Shown here in pieces: positions 1-5,981 of a DNA stretch of 7,680 nt (position 1 is its first letter; the number at the start of each line of letters is the position of its first letter). The stretch lies in contig JARFPW010000085.1 of NCBI GenBank assembly GCA_029288095.1, forward strand, positions 1 to 7,680. The letters are read 5' to 3'. The DNA comes from Gemmatimonadota bacterium. GTDB taxonomy: Bacteria > Gemmatimonadota > Gemmatimonadetes > Palauibacterales > Palauibacteraceae. The position numbers were made by a program, and so were the translations under genes. Below the pieces are notes generated by a model, which worked only from the letters and a program-made list of their open reading frames with translations, was not told where the DNA came from and made no database searches.

Positions 1-1
1 G

Positions 2-910
2 CTGCTGAACCTCTTCACCGACACCGTCTGGGATGTCGGTACGCTGGACACGATGCCGGTCGCTTTCAACGACGGACGCCTGCATGGACCGGGCAGTTTC
101 GATATGAAGGGCGGTCTCGTCCAGATGGTATTCGCGCTACGCGCTCTTCGGGAGCTGGGTCTCGAACCGGCGGTCGCACCGGTGCCGTTCATCAACTCGG
201 ATGAAGAAATCGGAAGCCCGAACTCCGAGCGGCGCATAGGCCAATTGGCCCGTCACGCGGACCGCGCGCTCATCATCGAGCCGTCAGCGAGTCCCGGTGG
301 CGCTTTGAAAACGGCACGCAAGGGAAACGGCGGCTACCTGGCCACCGTACACGGGAAGGCCACGCACGCGGGCCTGGATCCCGGCGGTGGCGCGAGCGCC
401 ATCCACGCGGCGGCGCTGCTGATCGATCGGATCCAGGCTCTCAACGATCTCGACCGGGGCATCAGCGTCAATGTCGGCGAGATCTCGGGCGGCACGCGAC
501 CCAACGTCGTGCCCGCGGAGTGCCGATTCTCGATCGACTTCCGGGGCGTGACCATGGACGACCTGCGGGAAGTCGTGGCAGACATCGAGTCGCTGGAGCC
601 GGAGATCCCGGGCACATCCCTTGAGCTGGACGGGGGGATCGAACGTGGTCCTTTGGAGCGGACACCGGACAACCGCCGCCTGTGGGAGGCTGCCAGTACC
701 GCCGCGGCCGCCATTGGATTCGAGTTGCAGGAAGCGCTTGTAGGCGGCGGGTCTGACGGCAACCTCACAAGCCAGTTCACTCCGACTCTCGACGGGCTTG
801 GACCGGTGGGCGCCGGAGCGCACGCGCCCAACGAGCACGTCGAACTCGATTGCCTGCCGCAGAGAGCCGCGCTACTCGCCCTGCTGCTGCTGGAACCTCC
901 GATGAGATAG
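2..910 (+). CDS. M20 family metallopeptidase, glutamate carboxypeptidase (CPG2)-like, 5' partial
   Basis: The reading frame is open from the left window edge, so the N-terminus is missing and 302 residues are visible (residue 1 = bases 2-4). M20 enzymes are di-zinc peptidases or deacylases that cut amide bonds such as those of N-acylated or C-terminal amino acids. Visible family features, in order, are DTVWDVGTL (7-15), GPGSFDMKGG with the bridging-metal Asp34, NSDEEIGS with the base/ligand pair Glu68-Glu69, IIEPS with ligand Glu93, KATHAG with the lid-domain His122, the GGTRPNVVPAE strand, and GGGSDGN followed by GAHAPNEHV with ligand His274. The order matches CPG2-like members, which are about 370-410 residues long, so roughly 70-100 residues lie outside. 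One oddity: the HxD motif that normally opens this core reads F-T-D (residues 5-7), so the first metal-binding His is absent. The family call is firm. Substrate and activity cannot be told. Confidence 0.92.
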   Translation: MLNLFTDTVWDVGTLDTMPVAFNDGRLHGPGSFDMKGGLVQMVFALRALRELGLEPAVAPVPFINSDEEIGSPNSERRIGQLARHADRALIIEPSASPGGALKTARKGNGGYLATVHGKATHAGLDPGGGASAIHAAALLIDRIQALNDLDRGISVNVGEISGGTRPNVVPAECRFSIDFRGVTMDDLREVVADIESLEPEIPGTSLELDGGIERGPLERTPDNRRLWEAASTAAAAIGFELQEALVGGGSDGNLTSQFTPTLDGLGPVGAGAHAPNEHVELDCLPQRAALLALLLLEPPMR

Positions 911-912
911 GA

Positions 913-943
913 GCGGCCGGAATCTCAACTGAGACCCGGCCGC
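913..943. terminator. GC-rich hairpin between convergent genes, candidate bidirectional terminator
   Basis: GCGGCCGG (913-920) pairs perfectly with CCGGCCGC (936-943). Inside, TCTC (923-926) can pair with GAGA (931-934) around the loop AACT. The hairpin starts 3 bases after the peptidase stop and ends 7 bases before the cytochrome stop on the other strand. There is no T-tract on either side, so a classical intrinsic terminator is not shown. Position and stability still suggest 3'-end formation or transcript protection for both convergent genes. Confidence 0.55.
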
Positions 944-950
944 CGTCAGG

Positions 951-1538
951 TCAACCGCCGCAGGGATTCGCCGCACAGGGATTCGCCGCGCATGGGTTCG
1001 CCGCACATGGGTTCGCCGCCGCGGTCGGCACGAAGCCATCCTGTAACGAGACCGAGTAGGCGGTTAGGGCAGCGAGTTCCTCGGAGTCGTAGTCCAGCGG
1101 ATCCGTCGCCATGGGGATCGCCATGCACAACTGGACCATCTCCGCCGCCGTCACTTCGTCCATCCCGGCGCGATCGTTGGCCATCTGCACGAAGTGGGGA
1201 TAGGGCTGCGCGAACGTCGGGTTCATCGCCGTCGTGCCGTCGCCCGTGTGGCAGGTGCTGCACGACGTGGACCCGTTTCCGCTGAGCGAAGCGTCCGACC
1301 AGAGTTCAGCACCGAGAGCGACGAGTTGGGCATCCGTGTTGCCGTGCGCATTCAGCACGCGGTCGCCCTGACGAATCGCGTCAACCGGCACCTCCTGCGC
1401 AGCGCAGGGATTGGCGGCACAGGGGTTCGCGGCACAGGGGTTCGCCTCAGCCGCCGTTTCGGTACCGTCCGACGCGCTGCAGCCGGCGAACAACACGAGA
1501 GCGGCGGGAGCGAGCCAGCTAATCCGTCGGAACATCAT
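951..1538 (-). CDS. Lipoprotein c-type cytochrome with N- and C-terminal NPCAA repeats
   Basis: The product is a 195-residue exported monoheme cytochrome c. The N-terminus has MMFRR, then a hydrophobic stretch and a lipobox-like LFAGC with Cys20 as the likely lipidated residue, so the mature protein should be membrane-anchored outside the cytoplasm. NPC appears three times at 33-45 and four times at 176-193, each in an NPCAA pentad. Between these arms lies the only heme-binding motif, CSTCH (93-97). It is followed by LCMAIPMATDPLDYDS and an alpha-helical EELAALTAYSVSLQ, typical of the C-terminal helix of small cytochromes c; Met139 or Met143 are possible axial ligands. A GGAGG site lies 4 bases before the first ATG and 7 before the second (1533-1535), so translation may begin at the second Met. 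It is the last of four genes on this strand. A role in envelope electron transfer is inference. The Cys-rich arms have no function I can assign. Confidence 0.88.
   Translation of the reverse strand: MMFRRISWLAPAALVLFAGCSASDGTETAAEANPCAANPCAANPCAAQEVPVDAIRQGDRVLNAHGNTDAQLVALGAELWSDASLSGNGSTSCSTCHTGDGTTAMNPTFAQPYPHFVQMANDRAGMDEVTAAEMVQLCMAIPMATDPLDYDSEELAALTAYSVSLQDGFVPTAAANPCAANPCAANPCAANPCGG
960..1019 (-). repeat. Four tandem 15-bp units encoding the C-terminal NPCAA arm
   Basis: Four exact-length 15-base units (960-974, 975-989, 990-1004, 1005-1019) differ from each other at only a few positions and encode A-A-N-P-C on the minus strand. The array lies right before the stop of the cytochrome gene and adds four cysteines near its C-terminus. 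The in-frame 15-base period means copy number can change by slippage without breaking the frame. Confidence 0.85.
1398..1442 (-). repeat. Three tandem 15-bp units encoding the N-terminal NPCAA arm
   Basis: Three 15-base units encode N-P-C-A-A (residues 33-47) right after the lipidated Cys. They resemble the C-terminal array at 960-1019 but carry different synonymous changes (GGC as well as CGC in the antisense Ala codons). The two arrays therefore look diverged, not freshly copied. Confidence 0.8.
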
Positions 1539-1619
1539 GCAGCCTCCAGTTCATGGAAACGGACTTGGATCTGGCGAGACAAACGCGCGGGAGGCAGCAA
1601 GGGTTCCCGGAACGGACGG

Positions 1620-2096
1620 TTAATCGCCTCCTTCAACCTGACGCAGTAGTTCGCCGGTGATCGCGCTGTACACTCGCTCGGTCACCAGCTGACGACCCGA
1701 GCCATACTCCCATACGCGAATCTCCTTCTTGTTGTCCGTCGGGCGGTAGATCAACCAGCCACCCGCCGGAATGGAGGCGCGCAAAGTCGAACACTGTCCC
1801 ACCGGATACTTCTTCTTCTGCTGACCGGGCGGCTCACCGGGCATCCACACCCGGCACTGGCCCGCGGGGGGAAGGTGGCCCGGCGGGACGCCAAATCTGG
1901 CGGCCGTGCTGGCGTTCTCGTCAGCGCCTGACTCGGGGACCACGACAGAGGCCTCCGAACCGACGACCGGCTCCGTCGAGTCACTTCCGGGCGGGGCGTT
2001 CTGCGAACAAGCGGCAGCGCCGAGTAGAAGAACGAATCCTCCCACGAGGCTCAACGGACTACCACGACGCGACTCGGGAATGCGGCGCAGGGTCAT
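1620..2096 (-). CDS. Predicted lipoprotein with PPGHLPPAGQCRVW motif
   Basis: The product is a 158-residue secreted lipoprotein of unknown function. Basic residues (RRIPESRR) precede a hydrophobic segment (about 16-29) that ends LGAAAC, with Cys30 as the probable lipidation site. A Ser/Pro/Glu-rich linker (31-66) follows. The conserved core begins at GVPPGHLPPAGQCRVWMPGE (69-88), continues with PPGQQ and a second cysteine (Cys81 and Cys102 could pair), and ends in a beta-rich module: PAGGWLIYRP, EIRVWEYG and a C-terminal RVYSAITGELL. I know this P-rich CRVW motif from uncharacterised lipoproteins but no function. The start is supported by AGGAG 8 bases upstream of the ATG. It lies 87 bases after the ALDH stop and 81 bases before the cytochrome start on the same strand, so co-transcription is possible but not shown. 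Confidence 0.8.
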   Translation of the reverse strand: MTLRRIPESRRGSPLSLVGGFVLLLGAAACSQNAPPGSDSTEPVVGSEASVVVPESGADENASTAARFGVPPGHLPPAGQCRVWMPGEPPGQQKKKYPVGQCSTLRASIPAGGWLIYRPTDNKKEIRVWEYGSGRQLVTERVYSAITGELLRQVEGGD

Positions 2097-2183
2097 CGTC
2101 TTATCTCCTGTGCATGTTTACTGACTCGTCAACCGCGGCATGTGGCTGCATAAACGGTACCAGAACGTGCCGAGGAGACCGGG

Positions 2184-3740
2184 TCAGCCGCCGAAAGAGA
2201 CGCCCTGGGCGAGGGGAAGTTCAGTCCCCCAGTTCACCGTGTTCGTCTGGCGGCGCATATACCCCTTCCACGCGTCGGAGCCGGATTCGCGACCCCCACC
2301 CGTTTCCTTTTCGCCTCCGAACGCTCCGCCGATCTCGGCGCCGCTGGTGCCAATGTTGACGTTAGCGATCCCGCAATCGCTGCCGCGCTGTGAAAGGAAG
2401 TACTCCGCTTCACGAACGCTATCGGTGAAGATGGCCGAGGACAGCCCCTGCGGAACGTCATTGTGAATCGCGAGCGCCTGATCAACTTCGTCGATGGCCT
2501 CGCGGGCGGTCGCTCCCTCACTGCCATACGAAATGATGTACAGGATCGGAGCGAACGTCTCCTCCTGGACGATCTCGAACTCGTTTCTCGCCGCGGCGAT
2601 GCAGGGCCGCACATAGTGACCCCCCGGATGTTCGTCCCCGCTGAGCGCCTCACCACCATAGAGGATCTCGCCGCCGGCGAGTTTCACCTGTTCGGCAGCA
2701 TTGCGGAGATCCTCGACCGCCGCGTGGGTGACGACCGGGCCGACAAGTGTGTCATCCGACAACGGGTTGCCGATGCGCAAGTCGTCGTAGGCCCGGACGA
2801 GTCGGCGGACCAGTTCCTCTCGGATCGACGCATGGACGATGATCCGCCTCGTGGACGTACAGCGTTGACCGGCGGTGCCGCAGGCCCCGAACAGAATGGC
2901 CGGGAGTACCAGGTCGAGATTCGCACTCGTGGTCTCGATGATCGCGTTGTTCCCCCCGAGCTCGAGGATGGTGCGGCCGAGACGCTGCCCGACGACCTCT
3001 CCTACGTGCCTGCCCATGTTGGTGCTGCCGGTGAACGAAATCAGAGGAATTCGCTTGTCATGCAGCATCCGCTCACCGATCACGGATCCGCGTCCGACGC
3101 ACAGCGAGAACACGGCCGGGTCGACGTCATTCTCACGGCAGACGCTCTCGGCAATCTTCGTGACCGCTACGCTGCAAAGCGGGACGTTTCCGGATGGCTT
3201 CCACAAGGTGGAGTCACCGCATACCGCCGCCAACGCCGCGTTCCAGCTCCATACAGCGACCGGGAAGTTGAAGGCGCTGATCACTCCGACCACGCCCAGG
3301 GGATGCCACTGCTCGAACATGCGGTGGTCCGGCCGCTCGGAGTGCATGGAATTCCCGTACAGCTGCCGCGACAGGCCGACCGCGAAGTCACAGATGTCGA
3401 TCATCTCCTGGACCTCGCCTTCACCCTCGGCGCGGATCTTTCCCATCTCGAGCGTGACCAGCTGACCGAGTTCGGACTTCAACTCCCGCAGCCGATTGCC
3501 GATCTGGCGCACGACATCGCCCCGCTTCGGAGCCGGCACCTTGCGCCACTCCAGAAACGCCTCGTGAGCGCGGGCGACGATTCGATCGTATTCGTCCTCC
3601 GTAACCTGGCGTACCGAGGCGATGACCTCGCCGTCGATAGGAGACACGGAATTGACCAGGTCGCCCGAGCCGATCCACTCGCCGTCGAATCCTCCCGGAT
3701 TCTCGAGCTCGATTCCCAGCTTTGTCAGGAAGTCATGCAT
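2184..3740 (-). CDS. amaB: ALDH7 (antiquitin-type) aldehyde dehydrogenase, probable L-aminoadipate-semialdehyde / piperidine-6-carboxylate dehydrogenase
   Basis: The 518-residue product is a full-length cytosolic NAD(P)-dependent aldehyde dehydrogenase. Visible catalytic parts are the ISAFNFP loop (155-160, with Asn158), WKPSG with cofactor-binding Lys181, FTGST (236-240), LELGGNN with the general base Glu260, GQRCTSTRR with the nucleophile Cys294, and EETFAP (393-398). The subfamily is marked by EGEGEVQEMIDICDFAVGLS (105-124), GTSGAEIGGAFGGEK (464-478), GGGRESGSDAWK and the C-terminal ELPLAQG, which are hallmarks of ALDH7/antiquitin. That family oxidises alpha-aminoadipic semialdehyde, which cyclises to piperidine-6-carboxylate, in lysine breakdown, and in some bacteria acts on other or stress-derived aldehydes. 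No other lysine-catabolic gene is in the window, so the substrate rests on family only. The ribosome site is weak (GGTG just upstream of ATG), but the N-terminus aligns well with the family. The gene is 88 bases behind the small lipoprotein on the same strand. Confidence 0.93.
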   Translation of the reverse strand: MHDFLTKLGIELENPGGFDGEWIGSGDLVNSVSPIDGEVIASVRQVTEDEYDRIVARAHEAFLEWRKVPAPKRGDVVRQIGNRLRELKSELGQLVTLEMGKIRAEGEGEVQEMIDICDFAVGLSRQLYGNSMHSERPDHRMFEQWHPLGVVGVISAFNFPVAVWSWNAALAAVCGDSTLWKPSGNVPLCSVAVTKIAESVCRENDVDPAVFSLCVGRGSVIGERMLHDKRIPLISFTGSTNMGRHVGEVVGQRLGRTILELGGNNAIIETTSANLDLVLPAILFGACGTAGQRCTSTRRIIVHASIREELVRRLVRAYDDLRIGNPLSDDTLVGPVVTHAAVEDLRNAAEQVKLAGGEILYGGEALSGDEHPGGHYVRPCIAAARNEFEIVQEETFAPILYIISYGSEGATAREAIDEVDQALAIHNDVPQGLSSAIFTDSVREAEYFLSQRGSDCGIANVNIGTSGAEIGGAFGGEKETGGGRESGSDAWKGYMRRQTNTVNWGTELPLAQGVSFGG

Positions 3741-3786
3741 ATCATCACCGTATGCGTTGCGTTTGGTTATGTGTGACCGGACAGAA

Positions 3787-3828
3787 GCGGCCGGCGGGCG
3801 GGAAGATAGGCGCCATGTGGCCGGCCGT
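3787..3828 (-). terminator. Weak inverted repeat downstream of the small lipoprotein gene
   Basis: CGGCCGG (3788-3794) and CCGGCCG (3821-3827) can pair, with a G-T pair extending the stem and a 26-base loop. It begins directly after the stop codon of the lipoprotein and lies 47 bases before the ALDH start. No U-tract follows. It could weaken read-through into the ALDH gene, but both arms contain the self-complementary core GGCC and such pairing is common in GC-rich DNA. Confidence 0.25.
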
Positions 3829-4176
3829 CTATTCGTCGAGTCGCACGATCTCGGTCCACGCTTCCGCCGTGTTGTGGCGGCAGCGGACCAGCTCCTGCAT
3901 TTCCGGATCCTGCACTTCCACCCGCGCCTCCCAGTATCCGTCCGTCACCTCCTCGAGGCCATGGACATCCAGCACCGTCCAGCCATCGGCCTCGGCTGCG
4001 TCGCGGCAGGCGATGGCAGGAGAGTTGGTGGCGGCCGGCACCTCCTGAAAGGCCACCGACTGCGTGTTGAGACAGCCCGCGCACAGCATGATCGGAACGA
4101 GCACTGCCACGGAGCGAAGGCTGGAGTCCAGACTGGTTGCACACCTGTACACGTGCAGTTCCCGGATAGGGTTCAT
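3829..4176 (-). CDS. Small predicted lipoprotein, unknown function
   Basis: The product is a 115-residue secreted protein. A hydrophobic segment (about 20-34) ends in LCAGC, giving Cys35 as the likely lipidated residue. The mature domain is about 80 residues and has two cysteines (Cys57 and Cys99) that could form a disulfide. Around them are CRDAAEADGWTVLDV and YWEARVEVQD, a compact alternating pattern suggesting a small alpha/beta fold. I do not recognise the family. The open frame continues upstream as far as 4428, but that part overlaps the divergent dehydrogenase gene and reads as low-complexity Arg/Pro shadow, so I start at the ATG just ahead of the signal peptide. The ribosome site there is poor (GTCGGG abutting ATG). 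A later GTG at codon 9 is the main alternative. It heads the leftward gene row. Confidence 0.68.
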   Translation of the reverse strand: MNPIRELHVYRCATSLDSSLRSVAVLVPIMLCAGCLNTQSVAFQEVPAATNSPAIACRDAAEADGWTVLDVHGLEEVTDGYWEARVEVQDPEMQELVRCRHNTAEAWTEIVRLDE

Positions 4177-4195
4177 CCCGACGAACACGAGTTGG

Positions 4196-4224
4196 ATGAT
4201 ACTCTGATGAGGTCTGACTGTCGC
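4196..4224 (-). promoter_or_regulatory. Possible sigma70-type promoter for the small lipoprotein gene
   Basis: On the minus strand GCGACA (4224-4219) and TATCAT (4201-4196) are spaced by 17 bases and lie in the 86-base divergent gap, with the -10 box 19 bases before the ATG. TATCAT matches the consensus at 5 of 6 positions and the -35 element at 4 of 6. The promoter consensus of this organism is unknown, so this is tentative. Confidence 0.3.
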
Positions 4225-4262
4225 CCTTGCCGCAGGGCTCGGTTGTTGCTCATCCTTCCTGC

Positions 4263-5270
4263 ATGCGGGCCATGATTCTGAGCAGTATCGCACCGCTGGA
4301 CGAGCGGCCGGAGCCGCTGGAACTGGTGGAGCGTCCGGTTCCGGAACCCGGCAGCGGTGAGCTCCTCGTCCGGGTAGTCGCGTGTGGCGTGTGTCACACG
4401 GAACTCGACGAAATCGAGGGCCGCACACCTCCGCCCAACCTCCCCGTCATCCCCGGCCATCAGGTCGTCGGCGTCGTCGCGCGGGTCGGCGAGGACGTTT
4501 CCGGGTTCGCGGAGGGGACGCGGGTGGGCATCGGCTGGATACACTCATCGGATGGTGGCCCGGACGAGAATCTGAGCGAGGCGTTTCGGGGCACCGGGCG
4601 TGACGTGGATGGCGGGTACGCCGAATATCTCACGGTCCCGCACGGCTATGCCTATCCGATTCCCGATCAACTGTCCGACGAGGAAGCGGCGCCCTTGCTG
4701 TGCGCCGGCGCGATCGGCTATCGGGCGTTACGGCTCACGGGCCTGACGGACGGGCAGCGTCTCGGTCTGACCGGCTTCGGCGCATCGGGGCACCTCGTCC
4801 TGCAACTCGCCCGGCACCTGTATCCCGCCAGCGACATCTACGTGTTCGCCAGGGACGCAGCCGCCCGAGAGTTCGCGCTCGACCTCGGTGCCGCGTGGGC
4901 GGGGGCTACGGATGAGCGATCTCCGAGTTCCCTGCATGCGATCATCGACACGACGCCGGCGTGGAGACCGGTCGTCGAGGCACTCGCGAACCTGGCGCCC
5001 GGGGGGCGGCTCGTAATCAATGCCATCCGCAAAGAGGAGGCGGACAAGGACAGCCTGCTCGATCTACAATACGAACAGCACCTGTGGATGGAGCGTGAAA
5101 TCAAGTCGGTTGCGAACATTACGGCCAGGGATATTCAACAATTCCTCACGCTCGCGGCCACAATACCGATTCGCGTGAAGGTCACTACGTACCGCCTCGA
5201 GGATGCCAATCAAGCCCTCCGTGACCTCAAGGGTGGCGGCGGGACGGGGGCACGTGTGCTCTTGGTCTGA
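4263..5270 (+). CDS. Zinc-type alcohol dehydrogenase family protein lacking the structural zinc site
   Basis: The 335-residue product is an MDR-superfamily NAD(P)-dependent dehydrogenase. The GroES-like catalytic domain shows ACGVCHTEL with zinc ligand Cys44, PGHQVVG with ligand His66, and LLCAG with ligand Cys147. The Rossmann domain has GFGASG (171-176), IYVFARD, GAAWAG and a C-terminal KSVANITARD, a signature of the AdhP-like 'zinc-binding alcohol dehydrogenase family' group. Two oddities stand out. The usual GHE reads GHQ (Gln67). The loop where relatives carry four structural-zinc cysteines (97-112) is shortened to HSSDGGPDENLSEAFRG with no cysteine, and the family ENLC reads ENLS. The conserved DVDGGYAEY follows intact. 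I start at ATG 4263 (MRAMIL, the usual family N-terminus); a TTG at 4227 would add 12 residues unlike the family. No clear ribosome site is seen. Substrate unknown. It is divergent from the lipoprotein gene and convergent with the 51-residue membrane protein. Confidence 0.88.
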   Translation: MRAMILSSIAPLDERPEPLELVERPVPEPGSGELLVRVVACGVCHTELDEIEGRTPPPNLPVIPGHQVVGVVARVGEDVSGFAEGTRVGIGWIHSSDGGPDENLSEAFRGTGRDVDGGYAEYLTVPHGYAYPIPDQLSDEEAAPLLCAGAIGYRALRLTGLTDGQRLGLTGFGASGHLVLQLARHLYPASDIYVFARDAAAREFALDLGAAWAGATDERSPSSLHAIIDTTPAWRPVVEALANLAPGGRLVINAIRKEEADKDSLLDLQYEQHLWMEREIKSVANITARDIQQFLTLAATIPIRVKVTTYRLEDANQALRDLKGGGGTGARVLLV

Positions 5271-5289
5271 CTCCTGATCGCAGCGCCGT

Positions 5290-5445
5290 TCAGCGGATGG
5301 CGATACCCAGGTACCAGGGCCAGATGAGCAGCGCCAGCAGGGCCTTGCCGAACGATAGCTGGGCAAGTGCAACGGTGAACAGCCACCCGATGTACCACAT
5401 GCCGCCGTACCCGTGCTCCACCTTGATCGTCTTTGTGTCCGACAT
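5290..5445 (-). CDS. 51-residue membrane protein
   Basis: A short complete frame runs from ATG (5445-5443) to TGA (5292-5290). AGGAG (5456-5452) stands 6 bases ahead of the ATG, an excellent ribosome site. The protein starts MSDTKTIKVEHGYGGMWYIG and continues as a hydrophobic, Trp-rich stretch (about 16-50: WLFTVALAQLSFGKALLALL, then IWPWYLG), enough for one long or two short membrane segments. A short charged N-terminus followed by HGYGGMW is a pattern I recall from small inner-membrane proteins of unknown function. The stop lies 19 bases from the convergent dehydrogenase stop. The gene is divergent from the cold-shock gene, 259 bases away. Confidence 0.78.
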   Translation of the reverse strand: MSDTKTIKVEHGYGGMWYIGWLFTVALAQLSFGKALLALLIWPWYLGIAIR

Positions 5446-5704
5446 GATACGCTCCTGTTTCGCGGGCTCCTTGTCCGACGGGAAGGTGCCGTCAATCTAC
5501 AACCCGCGTCTTCGGGCCGCCGGTACGAAAAGCCGGCTGAGAAGGCCCTCTCCATCTGCAGGGTATCGTGCTTTAGCCAATTATTTCGTATTCTTATGCA
5601 AAGACCACAGAGGTCTACCAACGCGCGGTGCTCCGCGCACATTCATTGTAGTCGGGAAATACGTGTCATCGTAGCTCCGACTCGAACACCAGGGAGCGCG
5701 ATCT
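5446..5704 (+). promoter_or_regulatory. Divergent intergenic region with structured cold-shock leader
   Basis: This 259-base stretch must hold the promoters of both the small membrane protein and the cold-shock gene. An AT-rich island (about 5577-5600) stands out in GC-rich DNA and is the likeliest promoter site, although no clean -35/-10 pair is visible. Downstream of it are three successive inverted repeats reading toward the cold-shock ATG: AGACC/GGTCT (5602-5606/5612-5616), a perfect GCGCGG-TGCT-CCGCGC hairpin (5623-5638), and AGTCGG/CCGACT (5650-5655/5677-5682). A fourth, GACGG/CCGTC (5477-5481/5489-5493), lies nearer the other gene. Long folded leaders control known cspA-type genes post-transcriptionally; applying that here is inference. 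Confidence 0.5.
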
Positions 5705-5911
5705 ATGCGTACCAAGGGAACAGTAAAGTGGTTCAACGACCAAAAGGGCTTCGGCTTCATTACTCCGGAGGACGGCGGTAAGGACTGCTTCGTTCACCAC
5801 AGCGCCATTCAGGGAGAGGGCTTCAAGAGCCTCGCTGAGGGAGCGCTTGTCGAATACGACGTCGTACAGGGAGCCAAGGGACCGGCGGCGGAGAACGTCG
5901 TGCAGCTCTAG
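5705..5911 (+). CDS. CspA-family cold-shock protein
   Basis: The 68-residue product is a single cold-shock domain, an OB-fold that binds single-stranded RNA and DNA and acts as an RNA chaperone. RNP1 is KGFGFI (14-19) and RNP2 is FVHHSA (29-34), framed by the conserved GTVKWFN (5-11), EGALVEYDV and the C-terminal GPAAENVV. Length matches the family (65-75 residues). AGGGAG (5691-5696) sits 8 bases before the ATG. RNP2 has His where many CspA proteins have Phe (VHFSA), a tolerated variant. The gene has its own terminator 19 bases after the stop and a long structured leader, so it appears to be monocistronic. Confidence 0.96.
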   Translation: MRTKGTVKWFNDQKGFGFITPEDGGKDCFVHHSAIQGEGFKSLAEGALVEYDVVQGAKGPAAENVVQL

Positions 5912-5930
5912 GCTTGACTGATTGAAGGAG

Positions 5931-5969
5931 CGGGCCGTCTCGAGTCATCGGGGCGGCCCGTATTTTTTT
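5931..5969 (+). terminator. Rho-independent terminator of the cold-shock gene
   Basis: CGGGCCG (5931-5937) pairs perfectly with CGGCCCG (5954-5960) and is followed at once by TATTTTTTT (5961-5969). The hairpin lies 19 bases after the cold-shock stop and has a 16-base loop. This is the clearest intrinsic terminator in the window. Confidence 0.9.
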
Positions 5970-5981
5970 CAGGTACCCTCC

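Noticed and set aside
284..838. Long minus-strand frames opposite the peptidase
   Set aside because: They are Arg/Pro-rich shadow translations of a conserved M20 gene with no independent ribosome site or motif.
850..1059. Plus-strand frame with GFAAQGFAAHGFAA repeats
   Set aside because: The repeat is the antisense reading of the cytochrome's NPCAA array. The minus-strand protein has a signal peptide and a heme motif, so that strand is the coding one.
960..1442. Repeats considered as a CRISPR array
   Set aside because: The units are contiguous 15-mers without spacers and encode a regular peptide repeat within one gene.
2463..3776. 437-codon open frame on the + strand
   Set aside because: It lies antisense to the clearly real ALDH7 gene, the translation shows no family features, and long antisense frames are expected in high-GC coding DNA.
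4177..4428. Upstream extension of the small lipoprotein frame (84 more codons)
   Set aside because: It overlaps the conserved N-terminal part of the divergent dehydrogenase, is low-complexity in composition, and would bury the lipoprotein signal in mid-protein.
5297..5781. Plus-strand frames across the region upstream of the cold-shock gene
   Set aside because: They are antisense to the small membrane protein or run out of frame into the cold-shock gene. No ribosome site or family features support them.
5914..5942. TTGACT at 5914 as -35 box for the DUF1707 gene
   Set aside because: No acceptable -10 element appears 16-18 bases downstream; the sequence there is GC-rich terminator stem.
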